Origin: Anaerolineae bacterium
GTDB taxonomy: Bacteria; Chloroflexota; Anaerolineae; Aggregatilineales; Phototrophicaceae
Length of the DNA stretch: 64,000 nucleotides
NCBI GenBank assembly: GCA_021296065.1
Contig: JAGWBD010000003.1
Coordinates: 1 to 64,000, forward strand
Direction of reading: 5' to 3'
Below, piece after piece: positions 6,992 to 15,832 of the stretch; the stretch's first letter is position 1, and each line of letters starts with the position of its first letter. The position numbers and the translations under genes were made by a program. The notes under the pieces were generated by a model. It was not told the origin of the DNA and did no database searches. It saw only the letters and a list, made by a program, of their open reading frames with translations.

Positions 6992-9900
6992 ATGAATGAG
7001 GAACGCAGGCCGGAAGAGCGGGAGGGCGACGTCCCCTTCCATCTGCCCCCGCTTGAGGAGGGTCCCGACCCGGCCACGTCACCCCCAATGCGCGAGCCGA
7101 CAGCCCCCGGTCAACGAGACCGGTACGAAGCGGAAGCAGCTGCAGCGCAGGGCGACGCGCCGCAACCCGCCCGGCGACGACCGCGACGGTCATCGCGACG
7201 ACGGCGGCGGGGTCTCGCGCCGCGCGGTTGCCTGATCGCTTTCGTCGCCGCCTTTGGCTTTCTCTGCGGCGGCCTGACTCTCAGCGTATTGCTGGGAGTC
7301 ACGCTGCTGGGCGCGCGCGTCGAGGACCAGCTGGCCGAGCGCGTGGCCCAGGTGGATGACTGGCGCAATTTCGAGAGCAGCTTCATTTACGACCGCTACG
7401 GCGAAACGCTCTACGAGTCCTTCCGCGAGGGCCGCCGCACCTACGTCTCTTTGCGAGACATTCCGCCGGCCCTGATCGACGCCACCCTGGCCATTGAGGA
7501 CGACACCTTCTACAGCAACCCGGGCATCGACGTGGCTGCGACCCTGCGCGCCTTCCTGCAGTACGTCGACCTCGCCCGCGGCAGCAGCGGCGGCAGCACC
7601 ATCACCCAGCAACTGGTGCGCAACCTGCTCTTCACGCCGGAGCGCCGCGCCGAACGCAGCATCGAGCGCAAGCTGGAGGAGATCGCGCTGGCCCTGGTGC
7701 TGACGCAGCGCAAGAGCAAGGACGAGATCCTCGAGCTCTACCTGAACGAGATCTATTACGGCAACCTGGCCTATGGCGCCCAGGCCGCCGCCAGCACCTT
7801 CTTCAACAAGGACGTCAGCCGCATCAATCTCGGCGAGGCCGCCATGCTGGCCGGCCTGCCCCAGGCGCCCGCCAGCCTCGATCCGCTCAACCCGGAGCAG
7901 GAGGTGCAGGAGGCCGTCAATCTGCGCTGGCTGACCGTGCTGGAGCGCATGCTGGTCGAGGGCTTCATCGACAGGGCGCAGCGCGACCAGGCCATCGCCG
8001 ACGGCCTGAGTTTCGACACGCCCGACGTGCCCTTCCGCGCGCCGCACTTCACCGTCCACGTGCAGGCGGAACTTGAGCAGCTGCTGAGCAGCCTCGGCCA
8101 CGGGCCGGACCTGATCGCCAACGGCGGCCTCAAGGTCTACACCACGCTCGACCTGCGCGTCAACGACCTGGCACAGGAGTCCGTGCGGCAGCAGGTGGCC
8201 CGTCTGGCGGGCAACAACGTGGGCAACGGCGCCGTGCTTGTCACGCGGCCGGACAGCGGCGAGATCATCGCCATGGTGGGCAGCGCCGACTATTACGACG
8301 ACAGCATCGACGGCCGCGTCAACGTCACCAGCGCCTTGCGCCAGCCCGGCAGCACCGTCAAGCCCATGACCTACGCCGCGGCGCTGGAACAGGGCATGTC
8401 GCCGGCCGAAATCCTGTGGGACACCGAACTCGACGTGCGCGGCCCCAACACCCCGCCGGACTGGCCGCGCAACTACGACAAGCTGTTCCACGGCCCGCAG
8501 CGCATGCGTCAGGCCCTCGCCAACAGTTACAACATTCCGGCCGTGGTCACGCTGCGCCGCATCGGCGTGCCCGCCCTGCTGGAGATCATGGAACGCTTCG
8601 GCGTGGCCAGCCTGGGCCGCGACGCCAGCCGCTACGGCCTGTCGCTGACCCTCGGCGGCGGCGACATCACCCTGCTGGAGCTGACCCAGGCCTACGGCGT
8701 GCTCGCCAACGAGGGCGCGCGCGTGCCGTTGCACAGCATTCGCTGTGTGCTCAACCGCGAGGACGAGGTCCTCTATGAACTGGACGCGGGTTGCCCCCAC
8801 GGCCGACAGACGGCGGACAGCGTCAATCGCCGCGCCCTCGGCGAGCAGGTGCTGGACCCGCGCATCGCTTTTCTCATCAGCGACATGCTGTCGGACAACG
8901 TGGCGCGCAGCCCGGCCATGGGCGCCAGCAGCCCCCTGCAAATTCAGGACCTCACCAGCGCCGTCAAGACCGGCACCACCGACGACATACGCGACAACTG
9001 GACCGTCGGCTACACGCGCAACGTGGTGGTGGGCGTCTGGGTGGGCAACAGCGATGGCGCGCCGATGGTGGATTCCACCGGCCTTTCGGGCGCCGCGCCG
9101 ATCTGGAACGCCGTGATGGACGGCATCTACCGCGATGCCGGCATGCTGGCCAGCTTCGCGCGCGACGGCATGCTGCTCAACGACAGTCTGCAGGCGCCGG
9201 TCGGCCTGCAGCGCGTCAGCCTCTGCAACCCCGGCTCGCTGACGGACCCGGCCACCGCCTGCGCGCGCCGCGTCGACGAGTGGTTGCTGACCAGCCCCGT
9301 CGGCCTGCCTGACGCGGACAGCGGCCTGCTCTATCCCGACCCCACCGCCCCCGGCCGCGCCTTGCAGGGCGGCGGGGTGCGCCTTGAGGAGGTCGAGCCC
9401 GGCATCTTCCGCGTGCTGGCCTACCGCATCCCGACCGAAGTGGCCAGCGGCATCCGCTACCAGAATCCCGACAGCCGCACGCCGCCGCCACCGCCGCTCT
9501 ACTGCCAGGTGCCGCAGGAACTGGCGGCGGCGGCCATCTCACTCGGCGCGCGCGAGCAACTCTTCCTCGCGCCGCCCCTGTCGCCCTCGCCGCAGGAAGT
9601 GGTCGAGGCCGAACTCTTCGCGCGCAGCCGCAATCTGGCCTTCCTGCCCTCCATCCAGTGCAGCGCCGCGCTCTTGCAGCCGGCGCAGCACTATAACCCG
9701 CCGGTCGCCATCGCCGTGATCACCTCACCGCAGAACGGCGACGTGCTCTCGCGCTGGCGCGCCGCGCCCGTCCTCGGCAGCGTCATCTTCACGCCGGAGC
9801 AGGCGCAGTTCTACAAGCTGGAGATCATCGGCGGCGCCTTTGACAGCTGGGTGACCCTGGGCAGCACCCACGACAGCAGCGTGCCCAACGGTCAACTGGA

Positions 9901-10015
9901 GACCCTGCACGCGCCCTCGCTGGGCCCGGGCTGGTACCACCTGCGCCTGGTGCTGGTCACGCCCAGCGGCGATATCCTGCAGCGACCCTTCGAGATTTCC
10001 TTCAGCGTGGAATAG
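6992..10015 (+). CDS. Bifunctional penicillin-binding protein (class A PBP)
   Basis: Peptidoglycan glycan-chain polymerase and transpeptidase, 1007 residues, anchored by one membrane helix (about 79-105) after a long Pro/Arg-rich cytoplasmic tail. The GT51 domain has IEDDTFYSNPG with catalytic Glu near 168 and GGSTITQQLVRN near 197. The transpeptidase domain has Ser-x-x-Lys (STVK near 453), SYN (near 511) and KTGT (near 659). The C-terminal ~200 residues form an extra beta-rich region (SPQNGDVLS...) like the BiPBP C-terminal domain of PBP1C-type proteins. An AGGAGAG site precedes the ATG. The end overlaps the convergent SDR gene by 14 bp. Confidence 0.93.
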   Translation: MNEERRPEEREGDVPFHLPPLEEGPDPATSPPMREPTAPGQRDRYEAEAAAAQGDAPQPARRRPRRSSRRRRRGLAPRGCLIAFVAAFGFLCGGLTLSVLLGVTLLGARVEDQLAERVAQVDDWRNFESSFIYDRYGETLYESFREGRRTYVSLRDIPPALIDATLAIEDDTFYSNPGIDVAATLRAFLQYVDLARGSSGGSTITQQLVRNLLFTPERRAERSIERKLEEIALALVLTQRKSKDEILELYLNEIYYGNLAYGAQAAASTFFNKDVSRINLGEAAMLAGLPQAPASLDPLNPEQEVQEAVNLRWLTVLERMLVEGFIDRAQRDQAIADGLSFDTPDVPFRAPHFTVHVQAELEQLLSSLGHGPDLIANGGLKVYTTLDLRVNDLAQESVRQQVARLAGNNVGNGAVLVTRPDSGEIIAMVGSADYYDDSIDGRVNVTSALRQPGSTVKPMTYAAALEQGMSPAEILWDTELDVRGPNTPPDWPRNYDKLFHGPQRMRQALANSYNIPAVVTLRRIGVPALLEIMERFGVASLGRDASRYGLSLTLGGGDITLLELTQAYGVLANEGARVPLHSIRCVLNREDEVLYELDAGCPHGRQTADSVNRRALGEQVLDPRIAFLISDMLSDNVARSPAMGASSPLQIQDLTSAVKTGTTDDIRDNWTVGYTRNVVVGVWVGNSDGAPMVDSTGLSGAAPIWNAVMDGIYRDAGMLASFARDGMLLNDSLQAPVGLQRVSLCNPGSLTDPATACARRVDEWLLTSPVGLPDADSGLLYPDPTAPGRALQGGGVRLEEVEPGIFRVLAYRIPTEVASGIRYQNPDSRTPPPPPLYCQVPQELAAAAISLGAREQLFLAPPLSPSPQEVVEAELFARSRNLAFLPSIQCSAALLQPAQHYNPPVAIAVITSPQNGDVLSRWRAAPVLGSVIFTPEQAQFYKLEIIGGAFDSWVTLGSTHDSSVPNGQLETLHAPSLGPGWYHLRLVLVTPSGDILQRPFEISFSVE

Positions 10016-10682
10016 GCCCGGCGCCGACCCGCAGCCGCCAGTCCGCGTCGCCCTGTTCCCGTTCGCAAAGCGCGAGCGCGCTGCCGGCCACCTCGTCCAG
10101 GTCAACTGGCGCTGCGATACAGAGCGCGTGCACGCGGATTTCCGCCGGCGCCAGTTCGCGCGCGGCCTGACGCGCCAGTCCCGCAAGACCGGCGCGGGCC
10201 GCAGCCGTGGCGGCGTCGCCGCTCGCGCCCTCCGGCACCAGCAGCAGGATGACGCCGCCGCCTTCCTCCGCCATCACGCGCGCCATCAGCTGGGTGCAGA
10301 AGAAGGCGCCGGTCAGGTTGACCTCCAGCAGACGACGCCAGTCCCACTCGTCGAGGCGCAGCAGGGGCCGTTGCAGCGGGCCGGCGCCGGCGCCGTGCAC
10401 CAGCAGCGATATCCGGCCAAAGCCGTCGCGGGCGCGTTCGATCAGGTTGGCGGCCTGAAAGCGGTTGGTGACGTCGCCGGGGCAGGCCAGGGCCTGGCCG
10501 CCGCTCGCTGCGATGGCGGCGCGTACGCTTTCGGCGCGGTCGGGATTGAGATCATTCAGCACCACGCCGGCGCCCGCCCGGGCCAGCGCCAGGGCGATGG
10601 CGCGCCCGTAACGCCCGCCCGCGCCGGTCACGATGGCCGCGCGTCCCGCCAGGTCGGCGGGGCGCTCAGAGGCCATTGTCAT
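10002..10682 (-). CDS. SDR-fold protein with degenerate active site
   Basis: A 226-residue Rossmann protein of the short-chain dehydrogenase/reductase family. The nucleotide-binding GAGGRYGRAIA motif near residue 20, a CPGDVT adenine-pocket motif and the NLTG strand are present. The catalytic Tyr-x-x-x-Lys is not: the matching segment reads TAAARAGLAGLAR, with Tyr to Thr and Lys to Arg, and the catalytic Ser of the preceding strand is absent too. It is short for the family. It may bind cofactor without redox catalysis. The start overlaps the end of the regulator gene by 17 bp, so the two are likely co-translated. Confidence 0.7.
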   Translation of the reverse strand: MTMASERPADLAGRAAIVTGAGGRYGRAIALALARAGAGVVLNDLNPDRAESVRAAIAASGGQALACPGDVTNRFQAANLIERARDGFGRISLLVHGAGAGPLQRPLLRLDEWDWRRLLEVNLTGAFFCTQLMARVMAEEGGGVILLLVPEGASGDAATAAARAGLAGLARQAARELAPAEIRVHALCIAAPVDLDEVAGSALALCEREQGDADWRLRVGAGPIPR

Positions 10683-11397
10683 CGGGGTCGGGCTCGAAGC
10701 GGTAGCCGACGCTCCATACGGTGCGGATCAGGACCGGTCGGGCGGGATCGGGTTCAATCTTCTCGCGCAGCCGTCGCACGTGCACCGTCACTGTGCTGTC
10801 GTCGCCCTCGAAATTGTAACCCCACACCTGGTCCAGCAACTGGTCGCGGCTAAAGACCTGGCGCGGGTTGCTGGCCAGGTGCCAGAGCAGGTCGAATTCG
10901 CGCGCGGTGAGTGCGACCTGCTCGCCGTGGCGCCGCACCTCACGCGCCCGCGGGTCCAGGGTCAGCGGCCCAACCTGCAACGGCCGGCCGTCAGCCTGGC
11001 TGACGGGGTCGCTGCGGCGCAACACGGCGCGTACGCGCGCCACCAGTTCGCGCGGGCTGAAAGGCTTGGTCAGATAGTCGTCGGCGCCCAGCTCCAGGCC
11101 CTCGACGCGATCCTGTTCGTTGCGGCGCGCGGTCAACATGATGATCGGCACCATGCGTTCGGTGCCAAGTACGCTGACGTCGCCGCGCAGTCGCCGCGTG
11201 ATGCTGAGTCCGTCGATGCCCGGCAGCATGAGGTCCAGAATCAAGAGATCGGGCGGGTCCTCATTCAGGGCCTGCAACGCCGCGCGGCCATCGGCCGCCT
11301 CGTTGACCTGCCAGCCCTCGCGTTCCAGATAGCGGCGCAGCACCTCGCGCACGGTGGGCTCGTCATCCACGACCAGAATGCGATGCCGCCGCTTCAC
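10666..11397 (-). CDS. OmpR/PhoB-family response regulator
   Basis: A 243-residue transcription factor with a receiver domain (acidic VVDDE at 9-13, phospho-acceptor Asp55 in LILDLMLPG, conserved Lys in DDYLTKPFSPREL) and a C-terminal winged-helix DNA-binding domain with the STVTVHVRRLREKIE recognition region. The start is a GTG at 11397. No sensor kinase adjoins it; the downstream partner is the degenerate SDR. Its regulon is unknown. PhoB is one possible identity, but sequence alone does not separate it from other OmpR-type regulators. Confidence 0.9.
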   Translation of the reverse strand: MKRRHRILVVDDEPTVREVLRRYLEREGWQVNEAADGRAALQALNEDPPDLLILDLMLPGIDGLSITRRLRGDVSVLGTERMVPIIMLTARRNEQDRVEGLELGADDYLTKPFSPRELVARVRAVLRRSDPVSQADGRPLQVGPLTLDPRAREVRRHGEQVALTAREFDLLWHLASNPRQVFSRDQLLDQVWGYNFEGDDSTVTVHVRRLREKIEPDPARPVLIRTVWSVGYRFEPDPDDNGL

Positions 11398-11428
11398 GGG
11401 GCCGCGCTCCGGGGGCGTCGCCTGCGCA

Positions 11429-12373
11429 TCAGGGGGTTTCCCCCCGCTTCATCAAAAAGGCCTCGACGGCCGCGCGCTGCGGCATGGCCGGGATGGCGCC
11501 GCGCGCGATGGTCGTCAGCGCGCCGACCGCGTTGGCGAAGCGCGCCATCTCCGGCAGATGGTCGGGCCAGGCCTCGCCGTATTCCAGCAGGCTGGCCAGA
11601 ATGGCGGCCACGTAGCCGTCGCCGGCGCCGGTGGTATCGACGGAGTCGACGGCGAAACCGGGCGCGTGCACGCGCCGGTCATGCGTGTACAGGGTGGAGC
11701 CGCCCGGGCCGTGGGTGACGATCAGCAGGCGGGTGCGCTCGCGCCAGAGGGCCTGGACGTCGCCATCGCTGAGGAAGTCCACCTCCTCGTCGCTGACCTT
11801 GACCACGTGCGCGAACTCGAGGCCGGCCAGCATCCAGCGCCGCGCCGTGGCTGCGTCCGGCCACAGGCCGAGGCGCAGGTTGGGGTCATAGCCGAGCGTC
11901 ATGTCGCGCGCCAGCGCATAATCGATGGCCGCCAGCAGCGACTCACGCGAACTTTCCGCGATCATGGTGATCGAGCCGTAAAAGAAGATGCGCTGCCCGT
12001 CGATGCGCGCCACGTCGACGTCGGCGGGGGTCATCAGCATGTCCGCGCCCGGGTGGCGGTAAAAGACGAAACTGCGTTCGCCGCCCTCCGCCAGCGAGAC
12101 GAAGGCCAGCGAGGTGCGCGCCTGGGGCGAGAAGCGGATGCCCTGCACGTCGACGCCTTCCGCGTCCAGCAGCTGTGCCAGGTAGTGGCCGAAGGGGTCG
12201 TCGCCGACCATCGCCAGCAGCGCGCTGGCGTGACCCAGGCGCTTCAGGGCGACCACCACGTTGGCCGGCGCGCCGCCCGCGGCCTTCAGGAAACCACTGG
12301 CCTCGCCCACGGTGACGCCACTCTCCAGCGCCACGAAGTCGATCAACAGTTCACCTAGGCTAACCACGCTCAT
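11429..12373 (-). CDS. PfkB-family carbohydrate kinase, fructokinase-like
   Basis: A 314-residue ribokinase-fold sugar kinase that probably phosphorylates fructose or a similar sugar with ATP. N-terminal signature GGAPANVVVALKRLG and C-terminal DTTGAGDGYVAAIL with the catalytic base Asp are both intact. The order of motifs and length match bacterial fructokinases (FrcK type, EC 2.7.1.4). A GH32 beta-fructosidase-like enzyme at 61542 could supply fructose, but it is 50 kb away, so this link is only suggestive. It precedes the response regulator gene by 31 bp on the same strand. Confidence 0.85.
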   Translation of the reverse strand: MSVVSLGELLIDFVALESGVTVGEASGFLKAAGGAPANVVVALKRLGHASALLAMVGDDPFGHYLAQLLDAEGVDVQGIRFSPQARTSLAFVSLAEGGERSFVFYRHPGADMLMTPADVDVARIDGQRIFFYGSITMIAESSRESLLAAIDYALARDMTLGYDPNLRLGLWPDAATARRWMLAGLEFAHVVKVSDEEVDFLSDGDVQALWRERTRLLIVTHGPGGSTLYTHDRRVHAPGFAVDSVDTTGAGDGYVAAILASLLEYGEAWPDHLPEMARFANAVGALTTIARGAIPAMPQRAAVEAFLMKRGETP

Positions 12374-12500
12374 CGTCGCCCCCTCCGGCGCCAGGCGTTT
12401 CCCTCTGCCTCATGCGCTGTCACCAACTGTACCGCATCGGGCTTTTGCTGTATGATGCCGCCGCGAGCCAGCCCGCTGAAACCCGGAGCCCCGCGACCGT

Positions 12501-13610
12501 ATGTGGATGAAGCGCATCACCATCATATTTGGCATCTCGATGGCCGCCATTCTGGCCCTGACCACGCTGCTCTCGGCCGTGGCGCCCAACCAGCCACGCA
12601 TCGTGCCGACCGCCGCGCCCGTCGCCACCTTCCCGCCGCCGCCGGCCCCGGAGAGCATCGTCTTCGCGCAACGCTTCCTGCACCCCGGCGGTCTCTATAC
12701 CGTCGCCGTGCCCGCGGGCTGGAATGTCAACGAGGCGCAAAACACGCGCGAGGGGCTGCGCACCGTGCTGGGCAACGAGGCTGCGCAGAGCCTGATCCAG
12801 GTGGACGTGGACCGGCCGCCGCGCAGCAATGACGCGGGCCCGCTGACGCTGGACGTCCTCGACGCGCGCTACAACGACGCCTGGCTGGGCAGCAGCTGGC
12901 TCGAATACCGCGACTGGGACGAAAGCGAGCGCCGGCGCAGCGCGGACGAGCGCCTGATCATCGACTTCACCCTGGGTCATGGCGGCCAGACTTTCGTGGC
13001 GCGGCAGCAGGCATGGACCGACGGCGAGTGGATCTACGCCGTGCGCGTCGTCACGCCGGAAAACGCCACCGACGCCCTGCTCACCCTGCTGCAGGGCACG
13101 GCCGACTCGCTGCGCCCGCTCAAGGAACTGGCCGACACGCCCTTCCTCTGGAACGCCTGGTTTGACGAACAGCGCGCGCACTTCATCCGTTACCCGCAGG
13201 AATGGACGCTGAGCGACAGCGCGCCCGGCCGACCCACCAGCATCAGCGGCGACGGCGCCTCGCTGCGCATTGAGACCGACGCCGGCCAGATCGCCGACGC
13301 GGGGAGCGCCGGCGCCAGGGTGATCGAGCGTCACCCGGGGGCGGAAGTCCTGAGCATCAGTGCACTTGAGCAGGTGGATGGCAGCGGCTTCAGCGTCGCC
13401 TGGCGCGGGCGCAACGCGGATGGCGACAGCCACAGCGGTTTCGACGTGCTGCTCAACGGCAATGACGAACAACTGCACGTGGCCAGCCTGCGCTTCCCCG
13501 GTCTGACAGACCTCAACACGGAGGGTGGCGCGGCCGCCGCGCCGGAGCTGGAGATGATGATGCGCTCCTTCCGGCTGCTGCCGGAACTGGCCGCCGAACT
13601 GGCCGGCTGA
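12501..13610 (+). CDS. Secreted or membrane-anchored hypothetical protein with two PsbP/Mog1-like halves
   Basis: A 369-residue protein with an N-terminal hydrophobic helix (about 5-27) and a Pro/Thr-rich linker, followed by two similar beta-rich modules: one starting near GGLYTVAVPAGWNV and another near FIRYPQEWTLS, each with a pattern of a Trp after a sheet strand as in PsbP/Mog1-fold proteins. No catalytic residues are evident. A TATGAT -10-like hexamer lies at 12450-12455. Likely extracytoplasmic; function unknown. Confidence 0.65.
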   Translation: MWMKRITIIFGISMAAILALTTLLSAVAPNQPRIVPTAAPVATFPPPPAPESIVFAQRFLHPGGLYTVAVPAGWNVNEAQNTREGLRTVLGNEAAQSLIQVDVDRPPRSNDAGPLTLDVLDARYNDAWLGSSWLEYRDWDESERRRSADERLIIDFTLGHGGQTFVARQQAWTDGEWIYAVRVVTPENATDALLTLLQGTADSLRPLKELADTPFLWNAWFDEQRAHFIRYPQEWTLSDSAPGRPTSISGDGASLRIETDAGQIADAGSAGARVIERHPGAEVLSISALEQVDGSGFSVAWRGRNADGDSHSGFDVLLNGNDEQLHVASLRFPGLTDLNTEGGAAAAPELEMMMRSFRLLPELAAELAG

Positions 13611-13623
13611 AACGCGCTGGCGC

Positions 13624-14511
13624 TTACTTGTCGCGCGTCAGCGCGAAGCCGCTCATAAACTGTTTCTGCAGGGCGATGAAGACGATCAGCGGCGGCAGGC
13701 TCACCAGCACCGCGCCCAGCATCAGCGGGCCGAAGCTGTCGCCGGTCTCGGTGCCGCTGCGCATGGTACGCAGGCCGACCTGCACCGGTCTCAGCGTCGG
13801 CTCCTGCACCACCATTAGCGGCCACAGGTACTGGTTCCAGGCGTAGAGAAACTGGATTACGAAGAGCGCGGCGATGGCGTTCCAGCTGATGGGAATCAGC
13901 ACGCGCCAGAGGAACTGCAGCGGGTTGGCGCCGTCAATCTGCGCCGCCTCGCTCAGTTCGGCCGGAATGCTGGAAAAGTGCTGACGAAAGAGGAAGGTGC
14001 CCGTCGCGCTGGCGATGAAGGGCACAACCATCGCATCATAGCCGCCCCACTGCAAGCGGATACCCACCAGGCGGAAGAGGGCGATGGCCATCACCTCGGT
14101 CGGCATCATCAGCGTGATCAGCACGAAGCCAAAGACGAGCCACTTGCCGGGAAAGCGGAAGAAAACAAAGGCCATGCCCGCCAGCAGCGCCAGCGCGGCC
14201 TTGCCCGTGGTCATGACCAGCGCCACGATGACCGAATTGACCATGTATCGCGGCAGCTGGCGCTCGTAAATCACCAGGTCCCAGTTGCGCGCGAGGTAGG
14301 TGCTGGGCGTCAGTTGATAGTTGAAGATCTGGGTGTTGGATTGCGTGGCGACGACCGCGGCGTAGTAGACCGGGAAGCCCGTGATCAGGATGGCCACGAT
14401 CAGGATGACGTGCGCGTACCAGCGTTTGGGCAGTCGCTGGCGCCAGGGGCGCCGGCCGGCTGTCGTCGCCAGTGAAATGCCTGCTTCTTCGCGCTTCACG
14501 TCCATCATCAA
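13624..14511 (-). CDS. ugpE: Carbohydrate/glycerol-phosphate ABC permease, UgpE/MalG-like
   Basis: A 295-residue integral membrane subunit of a binding-protein-dependent importer. It has six predicted helices and the EAA loop (ELSEAAQIDGANPLQFLWRVLIP) that docks on the ATPase. Its start overlaps the upstream permease stop as ATGA (14508-14511), a clear sign of coupling. Assignment to glycerol-3-phosphate transport rests on the binding protein in the same operon; on its own it would only be called MalG-like. Confidence 0.82.
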   Translation of the reverse strand: MMMDVKREEAGISLATTAGRRPWRQRLPKRWYAHVILIVAILITGFPVYYAAVVATQSNTQIFNYQLTPSTYLARNWDLVIYERQLPRYMVNSVIVALVMTTGKAALALLAGMAFVFFRFPGKWLVFGFVLITLMMPTEVMAIALFRLVGIRLQWGGYDAMVVPFIASATGTFLFRQHFSSIPAELSEAAQIDGANPLQFLWRVLIPISWNAIAALFVIQFLYAWNQYLWPLMVVQEPTLRPVQVGLRTMRSGTETGDSFGPLMLGAVLVSLPPLIVFIALQKQFMSGFALTRDK

Positions 14512-15746
14512 CTCCCGTACATCACGCGGCCGCGGCTGAAGCGGAACTGCACGATGGTCACGCCGATTACAATGCCGAAGAGCAAGAGCGAACGGGCCGC
14601 CGCGCTGCCCAGGTTACGTGCCACCACGCCGACCTCGAAGACCTCATACATCATGGTCGTGGTGGATTCGACCGGGCCGCCGGCGGTGAGAAAATCAATA
14701 AGGCCATAGGTATCGAAAAAGGCATAGGTCGTGGTGGTCACCACGAGGAAGAAAGTGATGGGCGCGAGCAGCGGGAAAGTGATGCTGAAGAAGCGCTGCC
14801 ACGCGCTGGCGCCGTCGATCGCGGCCGCTTCCAACAGGTCATCAGGGACATTCTGCAGGCCGGCGATGTAGAACAGGATGCAGAATCCCAGTATGTTCCA
14901 GATTGAAGCGACGATGACCGTCCATGGCGCGATGGAGGGATCCAGCAACCAGGAGACCTCGAAGCCGAAGAGGGTATCAAGGATGTGATTGAGCACGCCG
15001 GCGGTGTTGTGGAAGAGCAACTGGAAGATGATGCCGGCGATGACGGGCGAGAGCGCGTAGGGCCAGACCAGCAGCGCGCGGTAGATGCGCCCGCCGGTGA
15101 TGGGACGGTAGGCCATCTGTGCGATCAGCAGCGAAAAGGCCAGCGAGAAGACCACGATAAAGGCCGCCAGGAAAAAGCTCACCAGCAGGGTCCTGCCATA
15201 GTCGGGATCGCTGAGCAACTGGTTGAAGTTGCGCATGCAGACGAAGCGCGTACGCGGCGCCCCGAGGCGCGCCAGTTGCGTCGAGAGCTGGAAGGTATCG
15301 AACATGGGATAGTAGAGAAAGATGGCGAGGATCGTCAGCGTGGGCGCCAGGCAAAGCAGCGCGAACAGGCGCGCAGCCGGCCCGCGGAAGGTACCCGGAC
15401 GCGTTTCGCCCGCGCCGGGCAGGCCCTCGCCGCGCAGCCAGCGCCCGACCAGCAGCATCACCACGCGATGCACCAGGTAAGCGCCGGCGACCAGCAAAAA
15501 GATGCCAATCAGCACGTTCAGCTGATCGGCATTGCCATCGCCGTCCAGTTCGAAGGGGCAGAAGTTTAGCGGCGCCAGCAGGACCGCGGCGCCCACAGCC
15601 GCGCTGGCCGCGCCGAGCAGCCCCCACAACTGCGGCCGACTGCGGATCGCAGGGTCTGCGCCCTGCGCCCGCGCGCGCCAGGCGCTCCAGCCGCCACCGG
15701 CCAGGGCGACCAGCGCCAGCAGAATCAGCGGCGAGACAGCGTACAT
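14508..15746 (-). CDS. ugpA: ABC permease, UgpA/MalF-like, with extra N-terminal membrane region
   Basis: A 412-residue importer permease. The C-terminal ~290 residues form the usual six-helix MalF-type domain with EAA loop (LLEAAAIDGASAWQRFF). The N-terminal ~110 residues are extra for UgpA and include two or three hydrophobic helices (start LILLALVALAGGG, then VLIGIFLLVAGAYLVH). Gap to the upstream binding-protein gene is 86 bp. Confidence 0.82.
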   Translation of the reverse strand: MYAVSPLILLALVALAGGGWSAWRARAQGADPAIRSRPQLWGLLGAASAAVGAAVLLAPLNFCPFELDGDGNADQLNVLIGIFLLVAGAYLVHRVVMLLVGRWLRGEGLPGAGETRPGTFRGPAARLFALLCLAPTLTILAIFLYYPMFDTFQLSTQLARLGAPRTRFVCMRNFNQLLSDPDYGRTLLVSFFLAAFIVVFSLAFSLLIAQMAYRPITGGRIYRALLVWPYALSPVIAGIIFQLLFHNTAGVLNHILDTLFGFEVSWLLDPSIAPWTVIVASIWNILGFCILFYIAGLQNVPDDLLEAAAIDGASAWQRFFSITFPLLAPITFFLVVTTTTYAFFDTYGLIDFLTAGGPVESTTTMMYEVFEVGVVARNLGSAAARSLLLFGIVIGVTIVQFRFSRGRVMYGS

Positions 15747-15832
15747 GCGTCCTGCTCCTGTGAGCTCAGGTCGGGCGGGACAGTGCCAGGCAAAACTTGC
15801 GCCCGGGCTGCCCCGCCGCTTCGTGCTATGGC

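Noticed and set aside
7190..8941. Long antisense open frame (583 codons) opposite the PBP gene
   Set aside because: Composition-driven shadow of a GC-rich coding strand; low-complexity Ala/Gly/Arg/His/Val sequence, no motif, no ribosome-binding site.
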